A stretch of 49,350 nt of DNA. Origin: Ignavibacteriota bacterium (GTDB taxonomy: Bacteria > Bacteroidota > Ignavibacteria > UBA10030 > SZUA-254). Every line of letters starts with the position of its first letter. Within the stretch, counting starts at the first letter, position 1. The notes beneath the pieces are model-generated. The model worked only from the letters and a program-made list of their open reading frames with translations. It made no database searches and had not been told where the DNA came from. The stretch spans positions 1 to 49,350 of the forward strand of contig JACREZ010000036.1 of NCBI GenBank assembly GCA_016212665.1, read 5' to 3'. This document shows, in pieces, positions 34,550-43,648 of this stretch. The position numbers and the translations under genes were made by a program.

Positions 34550-34715
34550 GATGAGAGTCGGTCTCCTGGCTTGCCCTTGAGTCGGTCTGTCTTCCCATCC
34601 CGATAAATCGGAACAGTGACACTACTTGATCAACTACATGTTCGGGCTTACAGTTGCGGGGCAGCTTCCGAATTATTCGCCGCGGCGAATTCACGGAATT
34701 CCCTTTCTCCCATTT
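34550..34715 (-). ncRNA. Cobalamin (B12) riboswitch
   Basis: Read on the minus strand, the conserved blocks come in order: GGGAATTCCGTGAA (near 34700), AGCTGCCCCGCAACTGTAAG (near 34660), TGTCACTG (near 34617), GGGAAGAC (near 34593) and the B12 box AAGCCAGGAGACCGAC (34557-34572). These are the core elements of the AdoCbl riboswitch. It precedes btuB and should lower btuB/propeller expression when cobalamin is plentiful. Reading frames open across it are chance. Confidence 0.95.
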
Positions 34716-34754
34716 TTGGGAGAATACTTTCATCGCTATGTAAATTGTAGAGTG

Positions 34755-34783
34755 AATATACACTCGCACGGTTTCAAATCCAA
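34755..34783 (-). promoter_or_regulatory. Putative promoter of the riboswitch-btuB operon
   Basis: On the minus strand TTGGAT (34783-34778) and TATATT (34760-34755) are 17 bases apart. Transcription would start near 34748, about 30 bases before the riboswitch core. Confidence 0.5.
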
Positions 34784-34804
34784 GACTTTTTCAAAATATT
34801 TTTT

Positions 34805-34833
34805 TTGACAATGAATGCACCTTTCCTTATACT
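34805..34833 (+). promoter_or_regulatory. Consensus-like sigma-70 promoter, almost leaderless
   Basis: TTGACA (34805-34810), a 17-base spacer and TATACT (34828-34833) form a near-perfect promoter. The expected start, 34840-34841, is only 2-3 bases before the ATG at 34843, so the mRNA would be almost leaderless with no ribosome site. Confidence 0.65.
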
Positions 34834-34842
34834 TCACCAACC

Positions 34843-35787
34843 ATGAAGACGAACCATACATACTTCTTCAAAACGATTCTTTTCCTCCTCCTGATAGAAT
34901 CCGCATTGATGGGACAGCATCAACTCCCAAAGTTAGTAACTCCAGAACTCCAAGACTCCATCACTTCAATGCTTCAGAACTTGAACTCCCAAAATCTTGA
35001 AATGAAGAATGACTCGGAAATTGTCGAACAAGAACTTTCTCCGCTTCGTTTTGGATTAGTCGTTGGCGCTTCAGCGGGAATAATTACTGTTGCACATCTG
35101 CAAAACTATAACTCATGGTGGAAAGGCGAACGCTCTCCATTTCATCTCGACAATGATGAAAATGCAAATTTGTATGCAGATAAATTCGGACATTTTCTTT
35201 TTAGTTATGTCGCAAGCGATATCATGACTCAGTCATTTTACTGGTCTGGGATGAAACAACAAAACGCCGCGCTCCTTGGCGGAGGAATTGCCCTCGCGTT
35301 TCAACTCTACGTGGAAATCGAGGACGCATTTCATCCCAATCTTGGATTTAGCATAGGCGATGGAGTTGCGGATATTGCCGGCGCGGCAATCCCGTTTCTT
35401 CGTGTGCAATATCCCTCTCTTCATTCCGTCACCTTCAAATGGAGCGTAATTCCATCTCCACGATTCCGAAACGGAGAATTCAGAAGCCTGATTGATGATT
35501 ATGAAAGTCAATATTATTGGCTTAGTGTAAATATCAAAAATGCTCTCGGCAAACATGCCCCCGATTTCCTCCCCTCATTCCTCAACATTGCTCTCGGTTA
35601 TGGAGTCAAGAACCTCTCGTCAAGCAAAGAATCCGAACTCTATCTTAGCCTCGACATTGATTTCACGAAACTCCCCGGCGAAGGGGGATTCATCAGTACA
35701 TTAAAACGCGTATTAAATTATTTTCATGCGCCAATGCCTACACTTAAAATCTCACCGAGTGTTGTAGCGTACGGAATAAGATTTTAG
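34843..35787 (+). CDS. DUF2279-like exported/outer-membrane protein
   Basis: A 314-residue protein with a signal peptide (FFKTILFLLLIESALMGQ). The central part (about 75-185) has the hallmark of DUF2279-type proteins: YADKFGHFLFSYVASDI, a His-Gly-containing helix, then LYVEIEDAFHPNLGFSIGDGVADIAGA. The C-terminal region has alternating beta-strand patterns (FLNIALGYGVKNL, SELYLSLDIDF) and ends in RF, compatible with the outer membrane. Its promoter diverges from the btuB operon. The function of the family is unknown. Confidence 0.75.
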   Translation: MKTNHTYFFKTILFLLLIESALMGQHQLPKLVTPELQDSITSMLQNLNSQNLEMKNDSEIVEQELSPLRFGLVVGASAGIITVAHLQNYNSWWKGERSPFHLDNDENANLYADKFGHFLFSYVASDIMTQSFYWSGMKQQNAALLGGGIALAFQLYVEIEDAFHPNLGFSIGDGVADIAGAAIPFLRVQYPSLHSVTFKWSVIPSPRFRNGEFRSLIDDYESQYYWLSVNIKNALGKHAPDFLPSFLNIALGYGVKNLSSSKESELYLSLDIDFTKLPGEGGFISTLKRVLNYFHAPMPTLKISPSVVAYGIRF

Positions 35788-35862
35788 TCGCACGAATTTG
35801 TTTTTCATCCCTTTTCCTGCTACAATTGCATAGAAACCGAACTAATTAGAAATGAAACTGAG

Positions 35863-36234
35863 ATGATGAAACCACTTGTCCTATTTGTGGATGATGATAG
35901 AACAATCCTGAAAATTCTTTCGGAAGGATTAAAAGACCATGATATTGATGTTATCACCACTGATAATCCAGCCGACGCGCTCGAACGATTAAAATCGTTT
36001 ACTCCCGACGTTATTATCACTGATTTAAAAATGGAACCGATGAACGGATTTGAATTTTTTCAACATGTGAAAAAAATCAACCGACTTTCCACCATTCCAT
36101 TTTTCTTCCTCACTGCGGTTGAAGACCCGCTCTCAAAAAAATATGGTACGTCGCTCGGTGCAACGGAATACTTTACAAAACCGGTTGACCTCGACAAACT
36201 CGCTGAGGCAATAATACATTCCTTGCAGAAATAA
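35863..36234 (+). CDS. Single-domain response regulator (CheY-like receiver)
   Basis: A 123-residue receiver domain with the complete phosphorylation site: acidic pocket VDDDRT, phospho-acceptor Asp in IITDLKM (about Asp53), Thr in FLTAV and Lys in TKPVD. No output domain is attached and no kinase gene is adjacent, so it must act with a kinase encoded elsewhere or as a phosphorelay intermediate. The start is either of two adjacent ATGs at 35863/35866. Confidence 0.92.
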   Translation: MMKPLVLFVDDDRTILKILSEGLKDHDIDVITTDNPADALERLKSFTPDVIITDLKMEPMNGFEFFQHVKKINRLSTIPFFFLTAVEDPLSKKYGTSLGATEYFTKPVDLDKLAEAIIHSLQK

Positions 36235-36245
36235 CACATTCTGAT

Positions 36246-37394
36246 TTGTCATCACTCCAACCTACAACTCAACGAATAGCATTTGTTGATTTGCTTCGCG
36301 GCTGGGCTGTCATCATTATGATTGAAACCCATGTTGTGAATGCCTTGCTGATGCCTTCTCTTCGTGAACATGCGTTTTTTTCCTATGTGACATTCTTCAA
36401 CGGACTCGTTGCCCCTTCATTTCTTTTCTGTGCTGGCTTTGCCTTTGCAATTACTTTACAAAAAAAATGGATTGAGTACATCAGTTTCAACAAATCGTTC
36501 TGGCTCTACATCAGACGATTACTATTCATCTTGATTGTCGGGTACGCGCTGCATCTCCCACTCTTTTCGCTCGGAGGGATGATGAACCTGTCTGATGCAT
36601 ACAAATGGGAAACATTCTTCCAGGCTGATATTCTTCATGTTATCAGTCTCACTCTTATTGCCACAGCAGTACTTGTAGCGCTCATCAAAAAACAAAAACC
36701 ATTTTTCGCCATCACATTGTTGTCCGGTTTGTTGTTTGTATTTCTTGCCCCGTTCGTTCGCTCGGTTGATTATTCTGAATTTTCCGTTCTGCTTCGTCCC
36801 TATCTTTCCATCAAATACCAATCGCAATTTCCACTTTTCCCTTGGTCGGCATTTCTACTCGGAGGAACAATCGTTGGACGATTCGTGCTTAATGAAATGA
36901 ATCAGAACAAAAACCCGAAAACTCTTCAACGCTCCATTGCTTTGATTTCATTTTCTGTTATCGTTCTTTCTTTATTAATTGAATGGCTCCCATGGAATCT
37001 CTATTCAAACCATAACTTCTGGAATGCAAGTCCTGAATTTTTCTTTGTTCGATTTGGCATCGTTTGTTTATTGCTTGTCGGATGTTGGTTCGTTGAACAT
37101 CTTCCTTCCGGCTATGTCAGAAAAGGAGTGGCATTAATCGGAACCGAGTCTTTGCTTGTGTATGTCGCACACTTACTCGTCGTGTACGGACATACATTTG
37201 AATGGAGTTTCATTCGGTTTTTCGGTCCAACGCTTGGATACGCCGAGTGTATCGGACTCACTGCCGGATTGATTCTTGCAATGTACTTGTTAGCGTTTGG
37301 TTGGAAATTCATCAAGCAGAAAAACAAAAACGCCGCAACCGTAATTCAGTATGCGACGTTGGCAGGTATCGTTATTCGATTTGTTGTCTGGTAA
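36246..37394 (+). CDS. DUF1624/heparan-acetyltransferase-like membrane protein
   Basis: A 382-residue integral membrane protein with about ten helices. The N-terminus IAFVDLLRGWAVIIMIETHVVNALL, with the pattern D-L-x-R-G...E-x-H, matches the DUF1624/acyltransferase group that includes heparan-alpha-glucosaminide N-acetyltransferase-like proteins, where the His is catalytic. It probably transfers acyl groups to a cell-envelope glycan; the substrate is unknown. The start is TTG at 36246, 11 bp after the response regulator. It converges on surE with a 3-bp gap. Confidence 0.75.
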   Translation: MSSLQPTTQRIAFVDLLRGWAVIIMIETHVVNALLMPSLREHAFFSYVTFFNGLVAPSFLFCAGFAFAITLQKKWIEYISFNKSFWLYIRRLLFILIVGYALHLPLFSLGGMMNLSDAYKWETFFQADILHVISLTLIATAVLVALIKKQKPFFAITLLSGLLFVFLAPFVRSVDYSEFSVLLRPYLSIKYQSQFPLFPWSAFLLGGTIVGRFVLNEMNQNKNPKTLQRSIALISFSVIVLSLLIEWLPWNLYSNHNFWNASPEFFFVRFGIVCLLLVGCWFVEHLPSGYVRKGVALIGTESLLVYVAHLLVVYGHTFEWSFIRFFGPTLGYAECIGLTAGLILAMYLLAFGWKFIKQKNKNAATVIQYATLAGIVIRFVVW

Positions 37395-37397
37395 AAC

Positions 37398-38186
37398 TTA
37401 CCGCAATTTCTCCACTCCCCATGAATCTAATGTCTTAAGCAAATTGTAATCTGTCAAGTCATAATGAATCGGCGTGACGGAAACATTCTTCTTCATCACG
37501 GCAATCTGGTCTGTGTCTTCCGAGTGGTCTAAGATTTCAAGTTCACCCGTGAGCCAATAATAGGTATTTTTGTACGGGTCGAGCCGTGTGTCAAATGTAT
37601 CGTTCCAGTTTGTCTTTCCTTGTCGTGTTATTTTTATTCCTTTGATTTGATTTTCAGGAACTGCAGGAACATTGACATTTAATAACGTTGCTTTTGGCAA
37701 TCCCTTCTTCAAAACAAGTGTAGAAAGTTTCCGCGCAAACTTCGCGGCAAATAGAAAATCCTGGCTCTTGTATGAAGTCAATGAAACAGCGATGGATGGA
37801 ATTCCCAACACAGTTCCTTCCGTTGCGGCAGAGACCGTTCCGGAATAAATAATATTAATTGCCGTGTTCGAGCCATGATTGATTCCGGAGACAACCAAAT
37901 CCGGAGGAGAAGGAAGCAACGAACGCACAGCTAATTTCACACAATCGGCAGGCGTTCCTTCCACTGCGTAACCGAAAAACTTTCCGTTCTTATTGAATTT
38001 ACTTACTCGCAATGGATAATTCATCGTGATGGCATGACCGACGGCGCTTTGCTGTTTGTGCGGCGCTACAACGGTAACATCACCAAGTTTCTTCATTTCG
38101 CGAACAAGAGCAAAGATACCTGCTGAATCTATGCCGTCATCATTGGAGACTAAAATTTGTAATCGTTTCTTTGATGTTGTCCTCAT
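37398..38186 (-). CDS. surE: 5'/3'-nucleotidase SurE
   Basis: SurE hydrolyses nucleoside 5'/3'-monophosphates and is linked to stationary-phase survival. The 262-residue protein has the family's signature ILVSNDDGIDSAGI (metal-binding Asp-Asp near residues 15-16), Ser-rich APHKQQSAVGHAIT and SGINHGSNTAINIIYSGTVS. It is the last gene of the long envelope/cofactor operon, 6 bp after panB. The sequence is intact. Confidence 0.95.
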   Translation of the reverse strand: MRTTSKKRLQILVSNDDGIDSAGIFALVREMKKLGDVTVVAPHKQQSAVGHAITMNYPLRVSKFNKNGKFFGYAVEGTPADCVKLAVRSLLPSPPDLVVSGINHGSNTAINIIYSGTVSAATEGTVLGIPSIAVSLTSYKSQDFLFAAKFARKLSTLVLKKGLPKATLLNVNVPAVPENQIKGIKITRQGKTNWNDTFDTRLDPYKNTYYWLTGELEILDHSEDTDQIAVMKKNVSVTPIHYDLTDYNLLKTLDSWGVEKLR

Positions 38187-38192
38187 CGTACC

Positions 38193-39017
38193 TTAATAAC
38201 TCTCTTTGTCTGATGGAAACTTCTGCAACTTCACATCATCAATATATTGTTTGAATGCGCCACGCATAACGTTTGCGAGTTCAGCATACCGACGAACAAA
38301 GCGCGGCTTAAATTCTTCCGTCAATCCGAGCATATCATACACAACAAGAACCTGCCCGTCACAATCCGTTCCCGCCCCGATGCCAATCGTGGGAACAGAA
38401 ATTGATTCCGTTACACGTTTAGCAAGTTCGGACGGAATTTTTTCCAACACAATTGCAAACACTCCTGCTTCTGCAAGCACTTTTGCATCATTCAATAATT
38501 CCTCCGCCTCTGCGTCATCCGTCGCACGCACTTCATACGTCCCGAATTTATTAATTGCCTGCGGCGTCAATCCCAAATGCCCCATCACCGGAATTCCCAC
38601 TTTCACCAAATGTCGAACGATGTCTGCGATATACGCGCCACCTTCAAGTTTTACCGCACCAACACCGACTTCCTTCATAATTCTTCCGGCGTTTCGAACT
38701 GCATCATCGGTACTTGTTTGAAACGACATGAACGGCATATCAACCACAATCAACGCGTTCTTCACCGCTCGCTTTACCGCTTTCGCATGATAAATCATAT
38801 CATCTACCGTTACGGGCAATGTCGTTTCGTACCCCTGCACAACATTTCCAAGTGAATCGCCGACGAGAATAATATCAATCCCCACCTCATCTAAATACTT
38901 TGCGACGAGAAAATCGTAACCGGTGAGCATGGAGATTTTTTCTCCGGTTTGTTTCATCTTCAAAACGGTTTTCGTTGTTACGACACGCGGTTTTTGTTTT
39001 GTCTTATTGTTTTTCAT
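38193..39017 (-). CDS. panB: 3-methyl-2-oxobutanoate hydroxymethyltransferase
   Basis: PanB makes ketopantoate, the first committed step to pantothenate and CoA, using methylene-tetrahydrofolate. The 274-residue protein has the usual motifs: [41 protein letters not shown] (metal-binding Asp-Ser), [13 protein letters not shown], and [14 protein letters not shown]. Length fits the family (about 265-275). It lies 7 bp after the octanoyltransferase gene in the envelope operon. Confidence 0.97.
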   Translation of the reverse strand: MKNNKTKQKPRVVTTKTVLKMKQTGEKISMLTGYDFLVAKYLDEVGIDIILVGDSLGNVVQGYETTLPVTVDDMIYHAKAVKRAVKNALIVVDMPFMSFQTSTDDAVRNAGRIMKEVGVGAVKLEGGAYIADIVRHLVKVGIPVMGHLGLTPQAINKFGTYEVRATDDAEAEELLNDAKVLAEAGVFAIVLEKIPSELAKRVTESISVPTIGIGAGTDCDGQVLVVYDMLGLTEEFKPRFVRRYAELANVMRGAFKQYIDDVKLQKFPSDKESY

Positions 39018-39024
39018 TTCGGTT

Positions 39025-39798
39025 TCACTGTACTGTTGTATGAATAGTTATTGCGTCAAGAAGAGTATCTGACGGTTCTTCAAATCTAATAGAATGTACT
39101 CGTTCAAATCCTGCCTGAATACAGATTGATGCTTCTTCAAATGACACATCCCTTCCGAGGATGCTTTTTGCATCAATCGCATGTTCGAGCAAATGTTGTT
39201 TCATGGAATTTTGTCGTGAAGTATTTTCTTCGCTCAACATCGAACTAATTTCAAGATGTTGTGGTCCCAACAACAGCGAGCCATGTTGAAGGACAACGTT
39301 CCCGATTTTCCGTTGCGCGCTTCCAATCAACTTCCTCCGTTGATATTGAATTTCTGACTTTGCGGAACTTGAAAAGCACGCGGCTGAAGTCGTTTCATAA
39401 TACATCTGATGTGTTGAACTGCCTGACTCAAAAAGTTCTGCCTCAATTCCCATTAACCGAACACCTTCGAGTAAGCCCAAATTCAGGTAGCGGTAAATTT
39501 CCTTGAGTCCTTGTTGTTCAATCGGCATGATGGCGCTGTAGGTTAATTCGTTCCAGTGAAGAATTGCCCGACCGCCCGTCGGTCTTCGCACCAAATCAAT
39601 TCCGGCTTGTGAAAGTTTCGTTTCATCAAACTCATGAATATCCTGATTGTACCCGATGGTTATTGCCGGGGGATTCCAACCATACAATCGCAGGACTGCT
39701 CCGTTTTGTTCTTCATTCAAACATTTTGCAAGCGCAACGTCTATTTCCATGTTGAGTTTGCCTGAAAGAAATCCTGTTTGAAGCAACTGCCACTTCAT
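39025..39798 (-). CDS. LipM-like octanoyl/lipoyl transferase
   Basis: A 257-residue BPL/LPL-family protein. [18 protein letters not shown] is the substrate motif, and the central [40 protein letters not shown] matches the LipM-type octanoyl-ACP:GcvH transferases, in which a Cys in this position (here SAACF) is the acyl carrier. LplA enzymes lack it. It should attach octanoyl or lipoyl groups to lipoate-dependent proteins. The start overlaps the lpxA stop by 4 bases (ATGA). LipM versus LplA rests on the Cys context. Confidence 0.82.
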   Translation of the reverse strand: MKWQLLQTGFLSGKLNMEIDVALAKCLNEEQNGAVLRLYGWNPPAITIGYNQDIHEFDETKLSQAGIDLVRRPTGGRAILHWNELTYSAIMPIEQQGLKEIYRYLNLGLLEGVRLMGIEAELFESGSSTHQMYYETTSAACFSSSAKSEIQYQRRKLIGSAQRKIGNVVLQHGSLLLGPQHLEISSMLSEENTSRQNSMKQHLLEHAIDAKSILGRDVSFEEASICIQAGFERVHSIRFEEPSDTLLDAITIHTTVQ

Positions 39799-40580
39799 CG
39801 GTACGCAGGGATGATGCCTCGTTTACTCGCTTCGATGAATTCGACAATATATTTTACTTCCTCCGTCATTTGCATTTCTTTTTTGATTGTCTCAAGCGCT
39901 TGCGAAACATTCATCTTCCTGTGATAAATTATTTCGTACGCATGCTCGATGTTGCGGATGACATCAGGAGAAAAGTTTCTCCGTCGTAATCCAACTGAAT
40001 TTAATCCTTCAAACATCAGCGGGTCGTGACCTGCAAGCGCGTAGGGCGGAATATCTTTCGAGACACGGAAGCCTCCGCCTATCATTACATGACGACCAAT
40101 GCGTGTGAACTGATGAATCGGAACCATACCGCCAATGACTACATGGTCTTCAATCTTTACATGTCCCGCCATGTTGACAGAATTTGCAAGAATCACATAA
40201 TCGCCGACCTCACAATCATGAGCAACATGAGCATACGACATGATGAAACAATGACTACCAACTTTTGTTTTGCCGGTTGCGGATGTTCCGCGGTTCAATG
40301 TTGCATATTCTCTCACCGTCGTGTGGTCGCCAACCACAAGCAATGATTCTTCACCATGAAATTTCAAATCTTGTGGAACAGTCCCAAGCACTGCGCCATG
40401 ATGAATTCTGCACTCTTCTCCGACGCGAGTTCCTTTTGCAAGCACCGCGCTCGAACCGATGCGCGTTCCCCGCCCGATTATGACATCATCTTCAATAACA
40501 CTGAACGGACCGATGACGACATCCTCGCCTATTTGTGCATTCGGACTTACAACGGCTCTTGTATCAATTGCTGTACTCAT
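39795..40580 (-). CDS. lpxA: Acyl-ACP:UDP-GlcNAc O-acyltransferase
   Basis: LpxA performs the first step of lipid A synthesis, adding a 3-hydroxyacyl chain to UDP-GlcNAc. The 261-residue protein has hexapeptide repeats (VVSPNAQIGEDVVIGPFSVI...) forming a left-handed beta helix through about residue 190, then a helical C-terminus. The LpxA-specific segment AVLGTVPQDLKFHGEES and catalytic His in SYAHVAHDCEVG are present. It lies 15 bp downstream of lpxC-fabZ and overlaps the next gene by 4 bases. Confidence 0.97.
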   Translation of the reverse strand: MSTAIDTRAVVSPNAQIGEDVVIGPFSVIEDDVIIGRGTRIGSSAVLAKGTRVGEECRIHHGAVLGTVPQDLKFHGEESLLVVGDHTTVREYATLNRGTSATGKTKVGSHCFIMSYAHVAHDCEVGDYVILANSVNMAGHVKIEDHVVIGGMVPIHQFTRIGRHVMIGGGFRVSKDIPPYALAGHDPLMFEGLNSVGLRRRNFSPDVIRNIEHAYEIIYHRKMNVSQALETIKKEMQMTEEVKYIVEFIEASKRGIIPAYR

Positions 40581-40595
40581 ACTTTTATGTTTTAC

Positions 40596-42026
40596 TTATT
40601 GTGGATTGGAGGAACCGGGAAGTGTTGTTCTGTCAACAATTGCCGCACTTAAATCTGCTTCTGCGGCTAACACGCCATCAACAAATGCTTTGGCATTCAT
40701 CTGCGCCATTCTTGCACGACGGTTTTGCATCGTTACTTCCATCACCAATGTATCTCCGGGGACAACCGGTTTTCGGAATTTCGCATTGTTGATGCTCGTA
40801 AACATAGCAAGTTTCCCATCAGGATTTTCAACACCGTTCAACAGCAACACGCCGCCTGCCTGTGCCATCGCTTCAATGATTAACACGCCCGGCATAACGG
40901 GTTTGCCCGGGAAATGTCCCTCGAAAAACCATTCGTTCATGGTAACATTTTTCACACCGACTATTTTTTCATCAAGTTTGAACTCGATAATTTTGTCAAC
41001 AAGAAGAAACGGAAAACGATGCGGAAGAATTCGTTGAAGTGCGTTCACATCAAATATTGTCCCTTGCTTTCCGTCGAGTTGATATTTCTTGACCAATTTA
41101 TGCTGGAGATATTTCTTCCTGACTTTCTTCGCGAACTCAACGTTGCTTGCATGTCCCGGACGAGCGGCAAGAATCTGTGCTTTCAGCGGCGCGCCGATGA
41201 GCGCAAGGTCTCCCATCAAATCAAGGAGTTTGTGCCGTGCAGGTTCGTTTTTATAGTGAAGTTGTTTATTGTTGAGCGTCCCCCCTTTATCCATGACGAT
41301 TGCATCACTGATGCCAAGTTTCTTCGTGATTCGGTCAATGTCTTTCCTTGGCAGTTCTCTATCAACAATAACGATTGCATTGTTGAGATTACCTCCTTGA
41401 ATCAACCCCTGTTCATACAAATGTTCTACTTCGTGGAGGAAGCAAAATGTACGTGCCGAAGAAAAATCTTCGATAAATTCTTTTTCGAGATTGAACAAAC
41501 CCGTGTGCTGACTTCCGAGAGCGGGATTTGAATAATCAATCATGACGGTGAGACGATAATCATCGGTCGGAAGTGCAACGATGTCCACACCATTTTTTTC
41601 ATCAACATATCTGATAGTCTCATCAACCACCAAGTAATCCCGAAGCGCCTGTTGTTGTTCGATTCCTGCCTGAAGCAAGACATCAACAAATGGTTTCGCG
41701 CTTCCATCGCAAATGGGCGGCTCGATGTTGTTCAACTCGATGATAACATTATCAATCTGTAATCCAACCAACGCGGCAAGAATGTGTTCCGTTGTATAAA
41801 CCTTTGCATCGCCAAGTTGTATCGTAGTCCCACGCGCAACTTCAACAACATGGTCGGCAAGAGCAGGAACTTCCGGTGTATCCGGTAAGTCAACCCGTTG
41901 AAAACGAATTCCGTAATCCGGTGGCGCCGGTTTGAACGTCATCGTTGTGTTGACACCTGTGTGTAACCCTATTCCTTCAAGCGTAACGGGATGCTTAATT
42001 GTGTGTTGATATTTTTCCATGAACAA
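40596..42026 (-). CDS. lpxC/fabZ: Bifunctional LpxC deacetylase / FabZ dehydratase
   Basis: The 476-residue protein fuses two enzymes, a layout typical of Bacteroidota/Chlorobi. Residues 1-310 are LpxC, the zinc-dependent UDP-3-O-acyl-GlcNAc deacetylase committing lipid A synthesis, with TTEHILAALVG (zinc His) and HKLLDLMGDLAL (zinc His and Asp). Residues about 325-476 are FabZ, the beta-hydroxyacyl-ACP dehydratase, with HRFPFLLVDKI and EGHFPGKPVMPGVLIIEAMAQ (catalytic His/Glu). The fusion links lipid A and fatty-acid synthesis. It follows lpxD by 3 bp. Confidence 0.97.
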   Translation of the reverse strand: MFMEKYQHTIKHPVTLEGIGLHTGVNTTMTFKPAPPDYGIRFQRVDLPDTPEVPALADHVVEVARGTTIQLGDAKVYTTEHILAALVGLQIDNVIIELNNIEPPICDGSAKPFVDVLLQAGIEQQQALRDYLVVDETIRYVDEKNGVDIVALPTDDYRLTVMIDYSNPALGSQHTGLFNLEKEFIEDFSSARTFCFLHEVEHLYEQGLIQGGNLNNAIVIVDRELPRKDIDRITKKLGISDAIVMDKGGTLNNKQLHYKNEPARHKLLDLMGDLALIGAPLKAQILAARPGHASNVEFAKKVRKKYLQHKLVKKYQLDGKQGTIFDVNALQRILPHRFPFLLVDKIIEFKLDEKIVGVKNVTMNEWFFEGHFPGKPVMPGVLIIEAMAQAGGVLLLNGVENPDGKLAMFTSINNAKFRKPVVPGDTLVMEVTMQNRRARMAQMNAKAFVDGVLAAEADLSAAIVDRTTLPGSSNPQ

Positions 42027-42029
42027 AAG

Positions 42030-43091
42030 TTATGTTGTTTTTTCTATCTCTGATTTTAGCCGCTCGATTTCGTTTCGTAGTGACCGGACCTCAACAAGCA
42101 AATCGGGTAGTTGTTGAATTGCACCCTGTACTCGAAAAGCGAAACGCGCTTCCTTCGCCGGACTACCAAAAATTGTCGTCCCGGTTTCATTCACCGATTT
42201 GGATACTCCCGATTGAGCGCCAATCGTCGTTCTGTCTCCAAGTGTAATATGTCCGACCAAACCGACCTGTCCCGCAATAACACAATTCTTCCCGACCTTC
42301 GTACTGCCGGAAATTCCCGCTTGAGCCGCAATGACAGTGTTTTCACCAATCACAACATTATGCGCGACTTGAATGAGGTTGTCCAACTTTGCCCCACGTT
42401 TGATTCGTGTTTCTCCAATCGTTGCCCGGTCAATCGTACAATTCGCTCCAACCTCTACATCATCTTCAATGATGACGATTCCACGCTGAGGAATTTTTTC
42501 ATACGTTCCATCCGGAGTCGGCGCAAAACCGAAGCCATCACTTCCAACAACTGTTCCCGGGTGAATGATGACTCGCTTTCCGATGTTACACCCTTCTCGC
42601 ACAGAAACGTTTTGATACAACAAACTTCCCTCATCTATCGAGACATGTTCACTCAAAACAACACCGGGATGAAGCGTGACATTTTTTCCAATCGTACATC
42701 CATCACCAATAACCACACACGCTCCGATTGCAACACCTTCACCGAGTGTTGCGATTGGTGAAATCACTGCTGAAGGATGAATTCCCTTTTGTAGCGGAGT
42801 TGCCTTGGGATGAAAGATATCAATGAGTTGCAAAAAGGCACGATACGAATCTTCAACCCGGACAACATGAATTGGTGTTGTCCGTTGTGCGAGTTCTTTT
42901 GCTTCAATATTTTTTGTAATGAGAATTGCTGTTGCGGATGTCTTGCTAAGATGGTTTGCATATTTCGGATTCGCGAAGAATGTGATATCACCTTCACCCG
43001 CATCTTCGATTTTTGCAAGCCGTTCGATTTCAATTTCCGCTCCTGAGGAAATCTCACCGTTCAGCAACCGGGCAATTTCACTAAGTGTCAT
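42030..43091 (-). CDS. lpxD: UDP-3-O-acylglucosamine N-acyltransferase
   Basis: LpxD adds the second (N-linked) acyl chain after LpxC. The 353-residue protein has an N-terminal uridine-binding domain (1-100), then hexapeptide repeats from about 105 to 310, including GSDGFGFAPTPDGTYEKIPQ and the catalytic His in LIQVAHNVVIGENT. The C-terminal helix (LRNEIERLKSEIEK) has the usual coil. It overlaps the skp gene upstream by 4 bases (ATGA), so translation is coupled. Confidence 0.97.
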   Translation of the reverse strand: MTLSEIARLLNGEISSGAEIEIERLAKIEDAGEGDITFFANPKYANHLSKTSATAILITKNIEAKELAQRTTPIHVVRVEDSYRAFLQLIDIFHPKATPLQKGIHPSAVISPIATLGEGVAIGACVVIGDGCTIGKNVTLHPGVVLSEHVSIDEGSLLYQNVSVREGCNIGKRVIIHPGTVVGSDGFGFAPTPDGTYEKIPQRGIVIIEDDVEVGANCTIDRATIGETRIKRGAKLDNLIQVAHNVVIGENTVIAAQAGISGSTKVGKNCVIAGQVGLVGHITLGDRTTIGAQSGVSKSVNETGTTIFGSPAKEARFAFRVQGAIQQLPDLLVEVRSLRNEIERLKSEIEKTT

Positions 43092-43621
43092 TTCGACTCG
43101 GAGAAGTTCGTCAGTTTCTCCAACACTTTTTGAGTCATATCAAGAGCCGGATTTGAATACATGAGCAGGATTTCACCACTTTTATCAAAGATGTAATCGA
43201 ATTCTTCATCTTTCGCTACCTCTTCAAGAATTTTGTAAATCTTGTTTTGAACGGGTTTCATCAAATCGTTCTGCTTTTGAAACAACTCTCCGTTCTGTCC
43301 GAACTTCTTGTTCCGGAATTCAGAAATCTTTTGGTCAAGTTCGCGCAACTCTTTTTCAGAATCAGCACGAAGTTGGTCGGTAAGAATGAGTTTCTTTTTA
43401 TCGTATTCTTCAAATTTCTTCTTCCACTCGTTCTGCATTTTGGCAAGTTCCGCCTGCCAATCTGCGACGATATTGTCGAGTTGATGTTGTGCGTCCTGCG
43501 CTTCAGGATATTTTTCCATTATCGCCTGAGAGTTAAACCAACCAATTTTTGATTGTGCGTTCACAACAAATGCGAAACACATCATCAATAAAACTGCTTT
43601 GAATGAATAGTTCAGAATCAT
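43088..43621 (-). CDS. OmpH/Skp-family periplasmic chaperone (copy 2)
   Basis: A 177-residue Skp-like chaperone with a signal peptide (MCFAFVVNAQ). The mature part is a long amphipathic helical hairpin (AELAKMQNEWKKKFEEYDKK, LRELDQKISEFRNKKFG) flanked by a small beta body (IGWFNSQAIMEKYP, FDYIFDKSGEILLMYS). Skp proteins hold unfolded outer-membrane proteins for BamA. It is the second of two adjacent copies, 27 bp after the first, and overlaps lpxD. Confidence 0.93.
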   Translation of the reverse strand: MILNYSFKAVLLMMCFAFVVNAQSKIGWFNSQAIMEKYPEAQDAQHQLDNIVADWQAELAKMQNEWKKKFEEYDKKKLILTDQLRADSEKELRELDQKISEFRNKKFGQNGELFQKQNDLMKPVQNKIYKILEEVAKDEEFDYIFDKSGEILLMYSNPALDMTQKVLEKLTNFSESK

Positions 43622-43648
43622 CTTCGTATTCCTTTTGATTATTTTGAT

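Noticed and set aside
34422-34769. N-terminal extension of btuB by 116 residues
   Set aside because: It covers the riboswitch and terminator and contains the repeat-derived TKYTKHTKK peptide, so it is not translated.
40459-41037. 192-codon frame opposite lpxC-fabZ
   Set aside because: Antisense shadow; Ser/Thr-rich translation typical of complemented coding DNA.
42111-42761. 216-codon frame opposite lpxD
   Set aside because: Antisense shadow, rich in Asn/Ser/Arg, no motif; lpxD is certain.
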